Assembly (NCBI GenBank): GCA_016931385.1
Contig: JAFGEV010000356.1
Location: forward strand, 1 to 33,690
Direction of reading: 5' to 3'
Source: Prolixibacteraceae bacterium
GTDB lineage: Bacteria; Bacteroidota; Bacteroidia; Bacteroidales; Prolixibacteraceae
Length of the DNA stretch: 33,690 nucleotides
Positions within the stretch are counted from its first letter, which is position 1, and each line of letters opens with the position of its first letter. The notes below the pieces were generated by a model that saw only the letters and a list, made by a program, of their open reading frames with translations, made no database searches and had not been told where the DNA came from. Made by a program: the position numbers and the translations under genes. This document shows positions 1-9,445 of the stretch, one piece after another.

Positions 1-2
1 GT

Positions 3-2384
3 GGTAGTTCAGGCACTGTTTTCCTGATATCACCCGAAATGCAGAATCCGATAAACAGCTTGTATCTCAATTTCCGGGCAAAATATTCCAGCAGCTCGGG
101 GAGTCTGAATATTGGCACGGTTTACAGTCCCGACGACACCGAAAGTTTTAGTTTAATTAAAAGTGTTCCCTTAACTACCGAATTTGAGTATTATCAAATC
201 ATTCTTGATGATTACGAAGGGTCGGATAAATACATTGCCATTTCGAGCTCACAGGTTAATGCTTTAATCGACGATCTTACAGTTGATTTTATCCCTGTGT
301 GCGTTATGCCTTTAAACCTTGATGGAGACGTAATTGCTTCGACCTCGGCCAGCCTTACATGGGATGCAGGGAATGATGAAACACAGTGGGAACTTGCATA
401 TGGTAGTCCCGGTTTTGACCCAGATACCGAAGGGACAAAAATTGATGATATCAGTGCAACGGCTTATACCATTACCGGTTTGCTGCCTGGCTCAAGGGTT
501 GAAGCATATGTACGCTCCGATTGTGGAGTTGGGGATTACAGCGAATGGTCCTTACCCTTCTATTTTGAAACACTGTGTGATATTCTGAACCTTCCTTTTA
601 ATGAGGGCTTTATCGATCCTTCAGAGCCTTTGTGCTGGGTTGATGACAATAACTATTGGGATCTGGCATCGAATTCAAACAATGCCGGGGGGATTGCCCC
701 CTATGAAGCATACTACCAGAGAAGATCGCTATCAGGGATTTCACGGCTGGTTACTCCTCAGATAAATACAAGCGGTAAGCAGGAGGTAATTTTGAGTTTT
801 AAATCGAAGATGGTTGATTATACCCTGGGTAGCTATCAGGCAACCATTACCGTTCAAACACAACATGAGACTGCTTCATGGTGGGTAACCGAAAACTGGG
901 AAATGGATGTGAAAACAGGCTCGAATGAACAATTGGATGTTTCGCTTTCGATCCCAACTTATGGAAGCGATTATCTAAAAATTGCTTTTTGCATCATGGG
1001 CGATCATATGGCGCTGGAAAACTGGTCAATCGATGATGTGTCGGTTGCTGAAGTTACATCATGTTTTACACCTTTGAACGTAGTTGCCGGAAATGCAACG
1101 GCTGAAAGCATTGATTTATCGTGGACACAGCCCGGCGATGAAAGTAGCTGGGACATTGAATATGGCCCTGTAGGATTTGCTCAAGGCGAAGGCACGTTGA
1201 TCGAAGCTGTCGGGGTAAATCCATATAGTTTGACAGGATTGGAATCATCTTCGACATATGAAGTTTATGTGAGGGCCGGTTGCGGTGAAGGGCAATACAG
1301 TTTCTGGAGCGAGTCTACGGTTTTTCAAACCATTTGCGACCAGGTTTACGATTTGCCATTTGCCGAAGCATTCGATGAAACAGAAATGCCGGTATGCTGG
1401 AGGGAACAACTCGATGACCCTTCGCAGAGTGGAGACTTTGAAAGCTGGATTGTAGAAGCATACGACGATGCCGGGGGTACGCCAAATCAACTGGCTTTGT
1501 ACGCTTGTGCCTATAATGGCATTTCGCGGCTGATAATGCCACAACTGAACACGGCTGGTATTTCGAATGTGATTTTCAGTTTCGATACTTATATTGACGA
1601 CAGTGAGGCGCTGCCCCTTGATTTCAAAACTCAAATGAGTGTCGATGGAGAGAACTGGACAGATATTGATGGGTGGGGATACAATACGGAGAATGGAATT
1701 TTTGGCCCTCAAAATGTTTCTGTAGAGATAACCGGGTTGTCTTCCGAGGTATTATTCCTGGCTTTTGTTGTTGATGGCGATCATGAAAACTTCTACTTCT
1801 GGAGTATCGACAATGTGGAAGTTGAATCCAACCTGGTACCTGAAGACCTCGAAGTGATTAGCTTTAATGCAGAATGCTTTAATGCATTGAACAACATTTC
1901 TGTTGCAGGGAATAGCAATTCGGTTTTAATTCCTGATGGGGAAAGCGCCACGTTCATCGCCGGGCAATCCATCCGTTTCCTTCCGGGATTTCATGCCGAA
2001 GCGGGGAGTTATGTCGATGCACATATTACAACCGATGGTATTTTTTGCAACAGCCTGGCTGAATCTTCAATTGTGCTATTAGAGCCAGATGAGAAAAGCG
2101 AAGAACTGGATGCACAGGAAGAAAATTATATGTCGCCCTTTATCGATGCTTTTGATGTAAAAATCTATCCAAACCCGAATAACGGGCGGTTTACCATTGA
2201 AATTTACAACAGTACGGATGAAAGGGCCAGCCTTTTTGTTTATAGCCTTAACGGCTTAATGTTATACCGGTCGGAAACAGGAAAAAGTCAGGACGTTAAT
2301 CTTCCGTATTTAAGGGCCGGGCTTTATATGGTGCGAGTTGAAAGCGGAGGTGAACGGATCATAAAGAAAATGGTTGTGAATTAA
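3..2384 (+). CDS. T9SS-sorted surface protein with tandem FN3/MAM-like modules (5' truncated)
   Basis: The frame is open to the window edge and the codons before the first ATG (39) read as ordinary protein, so the true start lies upstream. The visible part has a beta-sandwich tail, then two copies of an FN3 plus jelly-roll (MAM/cleaved-adhesin-like) pair: FN3 at about 300-575 and 1063-1335, jelly rolls at about 576-1060 and 1336-1830. A cysteine-flanked segment at about 1850-2040 carries RFLPGFHAEAGSY, typical of the small stack domain before T9SS tails. The last ~80 residues (from about 2145) are a type A sorting domain: KIYPNPNNGRF, LNG, LRAGLYMVRVESGG, KKMVVN. In this family the tail directs export through the type IX system and is removed on anchoring. 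Likely a secreted or cell-surface adhesin or matrix protein; ligand unknown. It converges on the giant T9SS gene. Confidence 0.9.
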   Translation, partial: GSSGTVFLISPEMQNPINSLYLNFRAKYSSSSGSLNIGTVYSPDDTESFSLIKSVPLTTEFEYYQIILDDYEGSDKYIAISSSQVNALIDDLTVDFIPVCVMPLNLDGDVIASTSASLTWDAGNDETQWELAYGSPGFDPDTEGTKIDDISATAYTITGLLPGSRVEAYVRSDCGVGDYSEWSLPFYFETLCDILNLPFNEGFIDPSEPLCWVDDNNYWDLASNSNNAGGIAPYEAYYQRRSLSGISRLVTPQINTSGKQEVILSFKSKMVDYTLGSYQATITVQTQHETASWWVTENWEMDVKTGSNEQLDVSLSIPTYGSDYLKIAFCIMGDHMALENWSIDDVSVAEVTSCFTPLNVVAGNATAESIDLSWTQPGDESSWDIEYGPVGFAQGEGTLIEAVGVNPYSLTGLESSSTYEVYVRAGCGEGQYSFWSESTVFQTICDQVYDLPFAEAFDETEMPVCWREQLDDPSQSGDFESWIVEAYDDAGGTPNQLALYACAYNGISRLIMPQLNTAGISNVIFSFDTYIDDSEALPLDFKTQMSVDGENWTDIDGWGYNTENGIFGPQNVSVEITGLSSEVLFLAFVVDGDHENFYFWSIDNVEVESNLVPEDLEVISFNAECFNALNNISVAGNSNSVLIPDGESATFIAGQSIRFLPGFHAEAGSYVDAHITTDGIFCNSLAESSIVLLEPDEKSEELDAQEENYMSPFIDAFDVKIYPNPNNGRFTIEIYNSTDERASLFVYSLNGLMLYRSETGKSQDVNLPYLRAGLYMVRVESGGERIIKKMVVN

Positions 2385-2460
2385 ATCGAATGATTGCTGT
2401 TTGGAGAAACTGCAAAACATTGAACAGATTGTTTCTTCCGATATCGTTCCTCATCGGGAT

Positions 2461-2590
2461 CGCAATTGCGAGAACCCACCCAAATTTTTTGGGCATAAAG
2501 CGGTAATGACAGAAAAGCGCCGTAGGTGCGACCTTTTGGTAGCCCAGGGTGGTCCCGACGTTAAGTCGGGAGGAACCCTGGGTTACGGAT
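2461..2590. repeat. Palindromic intergenic repeat (REP-like)
   Basis: This non-coding stretch between the two convergent T9SS genes is built of inverted repeats. It opens with the palindrome CGCAATTGCG (2461-2470), then CCCAAA/TTTGGG (2479-2493). The main hairpin has a 10-bp outer stem (2541-2550 with 2575-2584, AGCCCAGGGT against ACCCTGGGTT, including one G-T pair) and a 6-bp inner stem CCCGAC/GTCGGG (2554-2559 with 2565-2570) closing a GTTAA loop. There is no T-run, so it is not a standard terminator. From memory, elements with 'gtaggtgcgacc...agcccagggt' are dispersed in Bacteroidota genomes; a genome-wide search would settle it. Confidence 0.7.
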
Positions 2591-2708
2591 ACGAATTAAA
2601 AAACCGTCCGTGGTAGAAACAACAAAAGAGGTCGAATTTTCCTTCGGACGGAAAGGATTTACGTTTCGAATAGTATTTAATCTTTATTGTCAGATTGTTG
2701 TAAAATCT

Positions 2709-2740
2709 GTCATAAGTAGCGAAGCGAAGCAATCTCAAGC
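2709..2740. repeat. Degenerate dispersed repeat (GAAGCGAAGCAATCTC type)
   Basis: The segment GTCATAAGTAGCGAAGCGAAGCAATCTCAAG resembles, in shortened form, the widespread 'gtcattgcgagcgaagcgaagcaatct' intergenic repeat known from several phyla. It lies 23 bases from the stop codon of the minus-strand giant gene. The rest of the gap (2591-2708, 2741-2762) holds only a CCGTCCG/CGGACGG inverted pair (2604-2610, 2645-2651) and no credible gene. Confidence 0.5.
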
Positions 2741-2762
2741 TTTTAGCCGGACAGTAGTGAAA

Positions 2763-5700
2763 CTATTTTTTCACCACTTTTCTTATCAGTACTTCTTCCC
2801 CAATATCCATCCTGATCATGTATATACCCGGAGTAATTCCTTTCATCGGGAATGATGCAGTGCGATTGTTGTTTGATGAAGCCATTCCTGAATGGATTAC
2901 CCGTGCATCGAGGCTTAACAACTGAATGTTTACGGGATTTGTTATCATGTGGTCAAAACTGATGTACAGGATTTCATCGACCGGATTTGGGAAAATATTT
3001 GCATTCAGGTTTTTGGAAAGCCCGTTAACAAAAGTAGTATCGTCGGTTTCGATCCCGAACTGCCAGGTTTCGCTCCATTCGCCCGATCCGGCGTCGTTCA
3101 CCGTTTTTACATGCCAGAAGTAAGATGTACCTTCTTCCAAACCAGACTGTGCTAAGGTATTTTCCTTAATTCCGATAAACTCTACAGGGTTTTCAAAATT
3201 TTCATCGGTGGCCAGTTCAAAAACAAAATAACCGGCTTCGCTATCGGGTTCCCATTCAAAGCCTGCATCAAGGGTGTTCAGGGTTTCTCCGTTTAAAGGC
3301 GAAATCAGTTCAGGTGCCGGACGAGGTTCGATTATTGTAGCCTCTGTAACGGTTATGTAGGCAGTATCGGAAATCGAATTGATTGTATCTGCCACTACGA
3401 CTTGAGTATAGCCTGGAAGTGTATCAGCTGTAAAGATACCGAAATCGTTAATTTCGCCCGATGTGGCGCTCCATGCAAGGTTCGATGCCTCGACCCTGAA
3501 GCCCTGGTCGTCGGTAGCTGTTACATCAAAAAACTGCCACGCGCCGGGATATAAAGTTGCCGAACCGGGATCGATGGTGAAAGTACCGGCAACAGGATTA
3601 CCTTCCCAAATTCTTACGATAGCCTGCCCGCTTACACTGGTTTCTTTGGCAGTGGCTGTGATTATGCATACCCCGGTTTGACCATTGCTGTTATATGTTC
3701 CTGTTGAATCGATGGTTCCGAAGCTTGCCTGCCACTCAAGTTCAGGTTCCATATAGTTTCTCTGTTGATCGTATACGATGGTTTCAAACTGAACCGTATC
3801 GGCCGATGAAAAAGCAACGGAATCGGGTAACACAACAATGCTGTCGGCAACGGGGTGGTAAGAGAAGACAGGGATTTGACCTGTTGCCTGCCAGCTGTTG
3901 TCGAGGTGCGAATGGGCTGTAACGGTAAAGAGTGAACTATCGAGCAACCCGGCCGGGATTTCGTATGGGATGTAGAGCGAAGTACCGGTGCTGTCGTCGA
4001 ACTGGATATCAAAGGTTTCTTCCCCGGTATGCCAGCCTTTCGAGTCGGAGATTGAGATGTGGATGGTGTCGTTGATTTCGGTCAGGTTCTGGATGAAAAC
4101 TATTACCGAATCAGATTTCCCGTCAGGTGAATATTTTTCGTCTTCAAGGAAAATAACATTCAATTTTACTGAGGAGTCGAGCCAACTGTCAACTTCAATA
4201 GTCCCCGAAAAACTATTTTCCTGTGGACCAGAACCTGTTCCCCAGAAATTGTTGTTTGCATTAATCATTGGATTATCGGGACCACTGATTAACCCGTAAG
4301 GTTTATTCCCGAAAAGGTTGTTGTTTTGAACGATAAAATCCGATTGGTTACTTAGAAAGATCCCGTTCCCGTTGTTGTTGGAAATAGTGTTTCCCGAGAT
4401 GATCCCCTTTGAATTTTTTAAATTAATCCCGGTAAACAGGCACAATGAGTTTTGGATGTAGTTTCCTTGTATGTTCAAATAGGCATCGCTTAAGGATTCA
4501 ATACCTGTGCAAGACCTGATAATTGTATTGTCGATAATATTGGTATGATAACTGCCCCAAAGAAATATTCCGGCATTTTTGTTTAATTCAAATATTTGAT
4601 CGCCATAATTGATGTTATGAAATAGTATTTTGTAATCACTTTCAATTTCGTAGCTATATTCTAAAGATCCGTTATCTTGCAGTACATTTCTGAGCAGATC
4701 TGTATTAAATGTATTAATCAAATGAATCCCATAAAAATTGTTTGAAAGGGTGTTTTTTTCAAGAGTAACTTTCCGGGAATTCTCAACCATTAGGCTAAGC
4801 TTGCATTTATTGATAGTATTGGAAGAAACTTTAATATTATCAGAATTAAAAAAACAAGCAGCAAACATGCAGTTTTCTAAACAATTATTTTTAAGGGTAA
4901 CATCTATAGATTCTTTAACAATAATCCCTTTTTCACAATTGGTGAAGGTGTTTTCCTTAATTAACAAATTGGCAGATAAATCAATTTCACTCGATTGATT
5001 TGAAAAAATATTGTCAAATATTTGGGCATCAAGGCATTTAGTTAGTCTTGTTTCCCCTTCGCTAAATCTGTTTTTAGAAACATAAACCAAACCCGTTTCA
5101 TATAATGTGAATGATTCAACAGTATTCCCATCAATATTACCTGAGTACAATGTGCCTAGAAATAATTCATGGCCTTCATTTCCAGATGCTTCAATCTTTA
5201 AAATATTTGAGAGGCCTGCTACCCTGAATTTATTCTTGCTAAAAATCATTTCTGTAATTGCCATTGATATAGAAATTCTATCAATTTCAAAATTGTTTCC
5301 ATAAATAATCCATTTTTCTCCAGTAGCTCCTTGAAAATAATTAAGACGTAATTCTCCAGAATAAAATGTATTATAAAGAATATTTAATTTTTCAATTTTG
5401 TCATTTATTATAATTGATTTTTTTGGATTGTAGAAACTATTATTATTTAGTTCAAGAGAATTACAGTAATAAGTTCGAATTGAGATATTATTTTTATAAA
5501 ATGAATTGTTTGAAATAATTATTTTTTCTGCCTGGATGTCACGTCTATAATAATCACCGATTTGAATAGAAGTATTGTTGCCCGCATCACTAATAAACGA
5601 AAATCCATGAATTGACACGTTACTCTCTAAAATATTAACATTTGCAAAAACTGCAGAAGGCGTTTCGATAAAAGTAAAATGTTTCCCGTTATAAGAAGTT

Positions 5701-8700
5701 ATAAAGAGTTCTTTTGAAATGGTTATTTTTTCTTTATACGTTCCATCGCACACCCAAATGGTATCCCCATCCTCTGTAGTTTCATCATCAATGGCAGCCT
5801 GGATTTTTGCAAAAGAGTACCCATTTGATGTATGCACCCGGGCAACCAAAAGGGAATCCATTTTTGCCTTTCCCACAATGATGCCCGGCAGATAGGTTAC
5901 CGGGATTGCACGGGTATGTTCGGTTTTCCATAAAAACGACAGGACGGAGTCGCTGGCATAATCATCGGGGAAGTCGTAAAAATAATAGTAAACATCGGCC
6001 GTTACCCAACTGCCCTTCGGAACAGTGATAGAGGGTTCAAAATCGACTTCCAACGAACCGTTGTTGGCGTCGTATCGTCCCGAGAAAATATTCCCATCCC
6101 AGTGGATTTCGACTTTTGAAATATCATAACGATCGTTGGCTGTTCCGCTTGCTTCAAGGTTAATACCCTGTACTTTCCAGTCGTCGTTTTCATCAGCCCT
6201 GAATTGGATCATCCCGGCATAATACCCTTCATCGATGTAGTTTTCCAATTCAACAGGACATATCACTTCTTTTTCTTTTTTGCCTGAAACAGTCAGGACC
6301 GGCATTGGCACAAACACCCCTGCAACGGCTACATTCCCGTTTACTTCCACGTTATTACCCACGGCCGGGCCCTGCCATTCCTTGAACACCCAGTTTTCAG
6401 AATTGGTGTACGAGAGGGGTACAGAGGTTACTTCGGAGAAGGTATGCACACCTGCGCCCGGTGTTACAGTGCAACCATCGGCAGCCGCTTCGGCAGGGTT
6501 AATGCTCATAGTAAGCGTGTGCTGTTCGCCCGGGTTTCGGGTAACTTTAATTACGGTTTGGGGTGGCGACGACATGCCCGGGTTTTGACCCGCTGCAATG
6601 GCGTAAAAAGTTTCGTATAATGGATCTTCATTGACCATGCTTTGCGATTTTAACTGCTGGATGGGTTCCTGCATAAAGGTAAGCTGGTTATTTTCCCATA
6701 TTTCTGCATTGAGGCTGATCCCCTGGAACATGGTGTTCATCGTGGCATTGAAATAGAAGGTTGCCAGGATTAATTGTGCCGAATTTTCCGGCATCAGGTA
6801 TGCGAATAGGGTGCCGTTAAAAAAGCTGGTTTCCAGAATATAGGCCATTATTTCCAACGCCTGGGTGAGGATGATCTGGGGGGAGGAAGGATTCTGAGTG
6901 TCCCATACATTGAAATAGCCCCGCATTTGACCACCCTGTGGTGCGGTCAAAGGAGCTGAGCCATCGCTTGCTGCAGGGGGCGCTGCCAGTTCGTTGTGGT
7001 TGTAAGTGATAATCACATGGCCTTCGGAAAGGACCATGCCCTGTACGTTATCGGAAAGAAAAGCCATGTACTGCTGATTGGGAGAAGCAGGATTGGAAAT
7101 ATCAAAAATGTAAAACAGTGCATTAAAGTCATCCTGAACACCCAATAAATACAGCAGGTTCCGGTCATGATCAATTTCCATTTTTGCCCAACTTCCAAAA
7201 CTGAGTATGGTTCCGGATACTTCGTTTACATCAGTTGGATCGCTGCAATCGGCTACCCTGAGTATCGACTGCGTGCCGGGCTGGCTGGCCACAACAAAGG
7301 CATGGTTTCCGTTAAAGGCCATGTCTTTTGCATTTCCGTAAATAAACCAGGTGGATAGGGGAAGCAGGCTCGCAGGGTTCGTGCAGTCGAAAATTTCTAG
7401 CCTGTCGGACAATGAACCCACAAAAAGGTTTTGGCCGTAAAAGGCGCCGCCAATATTGGTGATGGTTTTTGTTCCGGCCTCAACGGGGTTGGCCGGGTCG
7501 AGCAAATCGTAAATGTGCAGGGTGTTGTTAAAATCGGGTGAATAGAGATAGCGCCCGTCCGTAGCCGAATGCTGGAATCCTTCATCGCCCGGGATTTCGG
7601 AATGACGGCTAAGTCCCTGGGGCAGAAAATTATGTTCGTGTTCGAATTGAACATCGAAGTCGGCAGTGCTTCCAACGCCCACATCAACAGAGCCGAAAAC
7701 GGTGGCCAATCCACCTGCTTCTGCCCGCACATCGTAAGTGGCTGATGGCAGACCGGTAATCTGGAATTCACCTTCTTCATTGGCGGTGCCCGAAAAATCG
7801 CCGGCAATGATCCGGGCTCCGGCAGCCGGTTGTCCGCCAGGTTCCAGTGCTGTGCCGCTGATGGTTCCAAAGGCTTCAAAAAGTATTTGCACGTTATCGA
7901 TGGCCGTTGGGGGCTGAGTGCCGTTTCTTGTATTGCAGGTCCAGGTAAATACCAGGCGTCGTGTTTGGCCTTCAAGGCCTTCGGGCAGTTGAATTGTTTT
8001 TTCTGTCCAGGTGGCATTGTTGGTTACCTGCCCTTCGCCAATATAATAAAGCAGGGGCAGAAATTCTCCGGCAACAGGCACAACTGAGGTTTCCATAAAA
8101 TGAACCCGCAGGTAATCGCTGGCTTCCATTACTCCTTTTACCCAATATTTCAGGGTATAAAGGCCGGGGGTAGCCGGGAAGGTGATGTCGCGGAACAGAT
8201 GGACCCGCATGGTGGAAGGAGGTGTAAGGGTATATTCATTAGTAACTCCGCCATTGTTTGAAATATAAGCCGATTGATTTCCTTCAAAAGCAGTAGCGCT
8301 TCCTACATACCATTGATTGATGAAGTCACCGTTCACCATGTCCCAGCCCTGGGCCGTTTCGGTTTCAAAATTTTCGGTAAAGGGTGCGGCAAGGGGAATC
8401 TGCGTGGTACGGAACAGGGCAGGGCCTGCCCATGGGCTTTTTTCGGTTTCGCTGCAAACAGCCCGCACATAAAAATCATATTCGCTTGATGTGATCAAAC
8501 CGTTGAGGGAGCAAGTCGACTGATCGATCACGGTAAACACGGTTCCCTGTATGTCGGGGTTAAAGCCTGATAAATCGTATTTCACTTCCCACCGGGTGGC
8601 TGTTCCGTTTTCGTCCCAGCGGAGTGTGGCTGTATTGTTTGACATTCCGGATCCTTCCAATCCTGAAGGCTCTGCGCAGGCAGGCAGCGTTTCGAAAACA

Positions 8701-9308
8701 AAATTGTCGATATAAATCGACCTGAAATCTCCCAGGTTGGCATTCCCGTGGCGGAAGGCAATATGCCGGGCATTAGCCGGGGCATTGGGCAGCCCTACAA
8801 GGTGGGGATTTAGTTCCACATACGATAAATTGCTGATGCTTCTGATTTCGACAAAGGTGGAAGGATCGGCAGGGTTGCTCATTGTTCCTATGATTAGGGT
8901 GGGAGAGCCCTGGGTGGAACTGGTTCCGGCATGAAACAGGATCATCGACTGGTTGATGTTTTCCAGTTCGGGAGAGATCAGCAACAAATCGCTCTCATCC
9001 CCTGCTGAATTGTTGAGCAGTTCAACCAGGTTCGACGGGCTGGGCGCCCATGCCCGGACCAGCGTTTGGGCAGGTGTTGCCCCTGGTTGCGGCAAAGCAA
9101 TGGTACTCCAGCCTGCGGGCAGGGCAGGCGTTGTTACACCGTCGAAATTTTCGGTGTAGGGAGCTGCAATTCCCGTTAATTGATCCTCCGGCAATCCTGG
9201 GTTGGGATTTGCTCCGTTTGGGAAACTGGCCCAAATAAGAAAACTGATGAAAATGAAAAACAGGGTTAAGCCTGTGGCTTTGATCGAGGAAAGAGAAACC
9301 GGTTTCAT
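2763..9308 (-). CDS. Giant T9SS-sorted multidomain protein with beta-propeller and parallel beta-helix
   Basis: About 2181 residues if started at 9308, where MKPVSLSSIKATGL begins a good signal peptide (residues 1-32, long hydrophobic FFIFISFLIWA core). A longer start at 9386 would lie inside a 33-bp palindrome and precede the signal, so it was rejected. Domains in order (approximate residues): cleaved-adhesin-like jelly roll 45-210, FN3 212-302, second jelly roll 305-478, carboxypeptidase-regulatory-like fold 480-555, LVIVD-type propeller 560-900, InlB-B-like repeat 930-995, an uncharacterised beta domain to about 1145, right-handed parallel beta-helix with many N-rich turns about 1160-1660, Ig/Big-like and FN3-like domains, and a T9SS tail (NIFPNPVDEILYISF ... 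GIYMIRMDIGEEVLIRKVVKK). Probably a secreted or surface-attached polysaccharide- or host/particle-binding protein. No catalytic motif was recognised, so enzymatic activity (for example a lyase) is open. Confidence 0.92.
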   Translation of the reverse strand: MKPVSLSSIKATGLTLFFIFISFLIWASFPNGANPNPGLPEDQLTGIAAPYTENFDGVTTPALPAGWSTIALPQPGATPAQTLVRAWAPSPSNLVELLNNSAGDESDLLLISPELENINQSMILFHAGTSSTQGSPTLIIGTMSNPADPSTFVEIRSISNLSYVELNPHLVGLPNAPANARHIAFRHGNANLGDFRSIYIDNFVFETLPACAEPSGLEGSGMSNNTATLRWDENGTATRWEVKYDLSGFNPDIQGTVFTVIDQSTCSLNGLITSSEYDFYVRAVCSETEKSPWAGPALFRTTQIPLAAPFTENFETETAQGWDMVNGDFINQWYVGSATAFEGNQSAYISNNGGVTNEYTLTPPSTMRVHLFRDITFPATPGLYTLKYWVKGVMEASDYLRVHFMETSVVPVAGEFLPLLYYIGEGQVTNNATWTEKTIQLPEGLEGQTRRLVFTWTCNTRNGTQPPTAIDNVQILFEAFGTISGTALEPGGQPAAGARIIAGDFSGTANEEGEFQITGLPSATYDVRAEAGGLATVFGSVDVGVGSTADFDVQFEHEHNFLPQGLSRHSEIPGDEGFQHSATDGRYLYSPDFNNTLHIYDLLDPANPVEAGTKTITNIGGAFYGQNLFVGSLSDRLEIFDCTNPASLLPLSTWFIYGNAKDMAFNGNHAFVVASQPGTQSILRVADCSDPTDVNEVSGTILSFGSWAKMEIDHDRNLLYLLGVQDDFNALFYIFDISNPASPNQQYMAFLSDNVQGMVLSEGHVIITYNHNELAAPPAASDGSAPLTAPQGGQMRGYFNVWDTQNPSSPQIILTQALEIMAYILETSFFNGTLFAYLMPENSAQLILATFYFNATMNTMFQGISLNAEIWENNQLTFMQEPIQQLKSQSMVNEDPLYETFYAIAAGQNPGMSSPPQTVIKVTRNPGEQHTLTMSINPAEAAADGCTVTPGAGVHTFSEVTSVPLSYTNSENWVFKEWQGPAVGNNVEVNGNVAVAGVFVPMPVLTVSGKKEKEVICPVELENYIDEGYYAGMIQFRADENDDWKVQGINLEASGTANDRYDISKVEIHWDGNIFSGRYDANNGSLEVDFEPSITVPKGSWVTADVYYYFYDFPDDYASDSVLSFLWKTEHTRAIPVTYLPGIIVGKAKMDSLLVARVHTSNGYSFAKIQAAIDDETTEDGDTIWVCDGTYKEKITISKELFITSYNGKHFTFIETPSAVFANVNILESNVSIHGFSFISDAGNNTSIQIGDYYRRDIQAEKIIISNNSFYKNNISIRTYYCNSLELNNNSFYNPKKSIIINDKIEKLNILYNTFYSGELRLNYFQGATGEKWIIYGNNFEIDRISISMAITEMIFSKNKFRVAGLSNILKIEASGNEGHELFLGTLYSGNIDGNTVESFTLYETGLVYVSKNRFSEGETRLTKCLDAQIFDNIFSNQSSEIDLSANLLIKENTFTNCEKGIIVKESIDVTLKNNCLENCMFAACFFNSDNIKVSSNTINKCKLSLMVENSRKVTLEKNTLSNNFYGIHLINTFNTDLLRNVLQDNGSLEYSYEIESDYKILFHNINYGDQIFELNKNAGIFLWGSYHTNIIDNTIIRSCTGIESLSDAYLNIQGNYIQNSLCLFTGINLKNSKGIISGNTISNNNGNGIFLSNQSDFIVQNNNLFGNKPYGLISGPDNPMINANNNFWGTGSGPQENSFSGTIEVDSWLDSSVKLNVIFLEDEKYSPDGKSDSVIVFIQNLTEINDTIHISISDSKGWHTGEETFDIQFDDSTGTSLYIPYEIPAGLLDSSLFTVTAHSHLDNSWQATGQIPVFSYHPVADSIVVLPDSVAFSSADTVQFETIVYDQQRNYMEPELEWQASFGTIDSTGTYNSNGQTGVCIITATAKETSVSGQAIVRIWEGNPVAGTFTIDPGSATLYPGAWQFFDVTATDDQGFRVEASNLAWSATSGEINDFGIFTADTLPGYTQVVVADTINSISDTAYITVTEATIIEPRPAPELISPLNGETLNTLDAGFEWEPDSEAGYFVFELATDENFENPVEFIGIKENTLAQSGLEEGTSYFWHVKTVNDAGSGEWSETWQFGIETDDTTFVNGLSKNLNANIFPNPVDEILYISFDHMITNPVNIQLLSLDARVIHSGMASSNNNRTASFPMKGITPGIYMIRMDIGEEVLIRKVVKK
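4290..5760. other. AT-rich island inside the giant gene (beta-helix coding section)
   Basis: Within one uninterrupted reading frame the base composition drops sharply. For example 5401-5460 has 11 G/C of 60, whereas 7441-7500 has 36 of 60. The low-GC section coincides with the parallel beta-helix repeats, rich in Asn, Ile, Lys, Ser and Phe. Asn/Ile/Lys codons explain part of the shift, but AT-rich codons are also used at flexible positions. Confidence 0.75.
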
Positions 9309-9380
9309 AGCAGGATGGTTAGAATTGTTGGTTAATTTATGAATTTTTTCTTTTCCTGATTCTTTGTTGATAAACAAAAT

Positions 9381-9413
9381 GGACAAATCTGCAATTCAAT
9401 TGCAGATTTGTCC
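9381..9413. repeat. Perfect 33-bp palindrome upstream of the giant T9SS gene
   Basis: The 16-base arm GGACAAATCTGCAATT is followed by one base (C) and its exact reverse complement. It lies 73 bases upstream of the chosen giant-gene start and 33 bases beyond the terminator of the oxidoreductase operon. On the minus strand it is followed only by ATTTTGTTT, a weak U-tract, so it could be a second terminator; its symmetry also fits an operator or a cruciform element. Function unknown. Confidence 0.8.
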
Positions 9414-9445
9414 AAAAAATGCATCTTCTTGACAATTGTGGTCAC

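Noticed and set aside
2401-2855. Two small plus-strand frames (71 and 81 codons) after the first gene
   Set aside because: They are translations of palindromic repeats and of the antisense end of the giant gene, with no conserved protein features.
7397-8017. 206-codon minus-strand frame overlapping the giant gene in another frame
   Set aside because: Low-quality composition and full overlap with the in-frame domains of the giant protein; a shadow.
9309-9386. Upstream start of the giant T9SS gene at 9386
   Set aside because: The extra 26 residues precede the signal peptide and begin inside the 33-base palindrome; 9308 gives a normal signal sequence.
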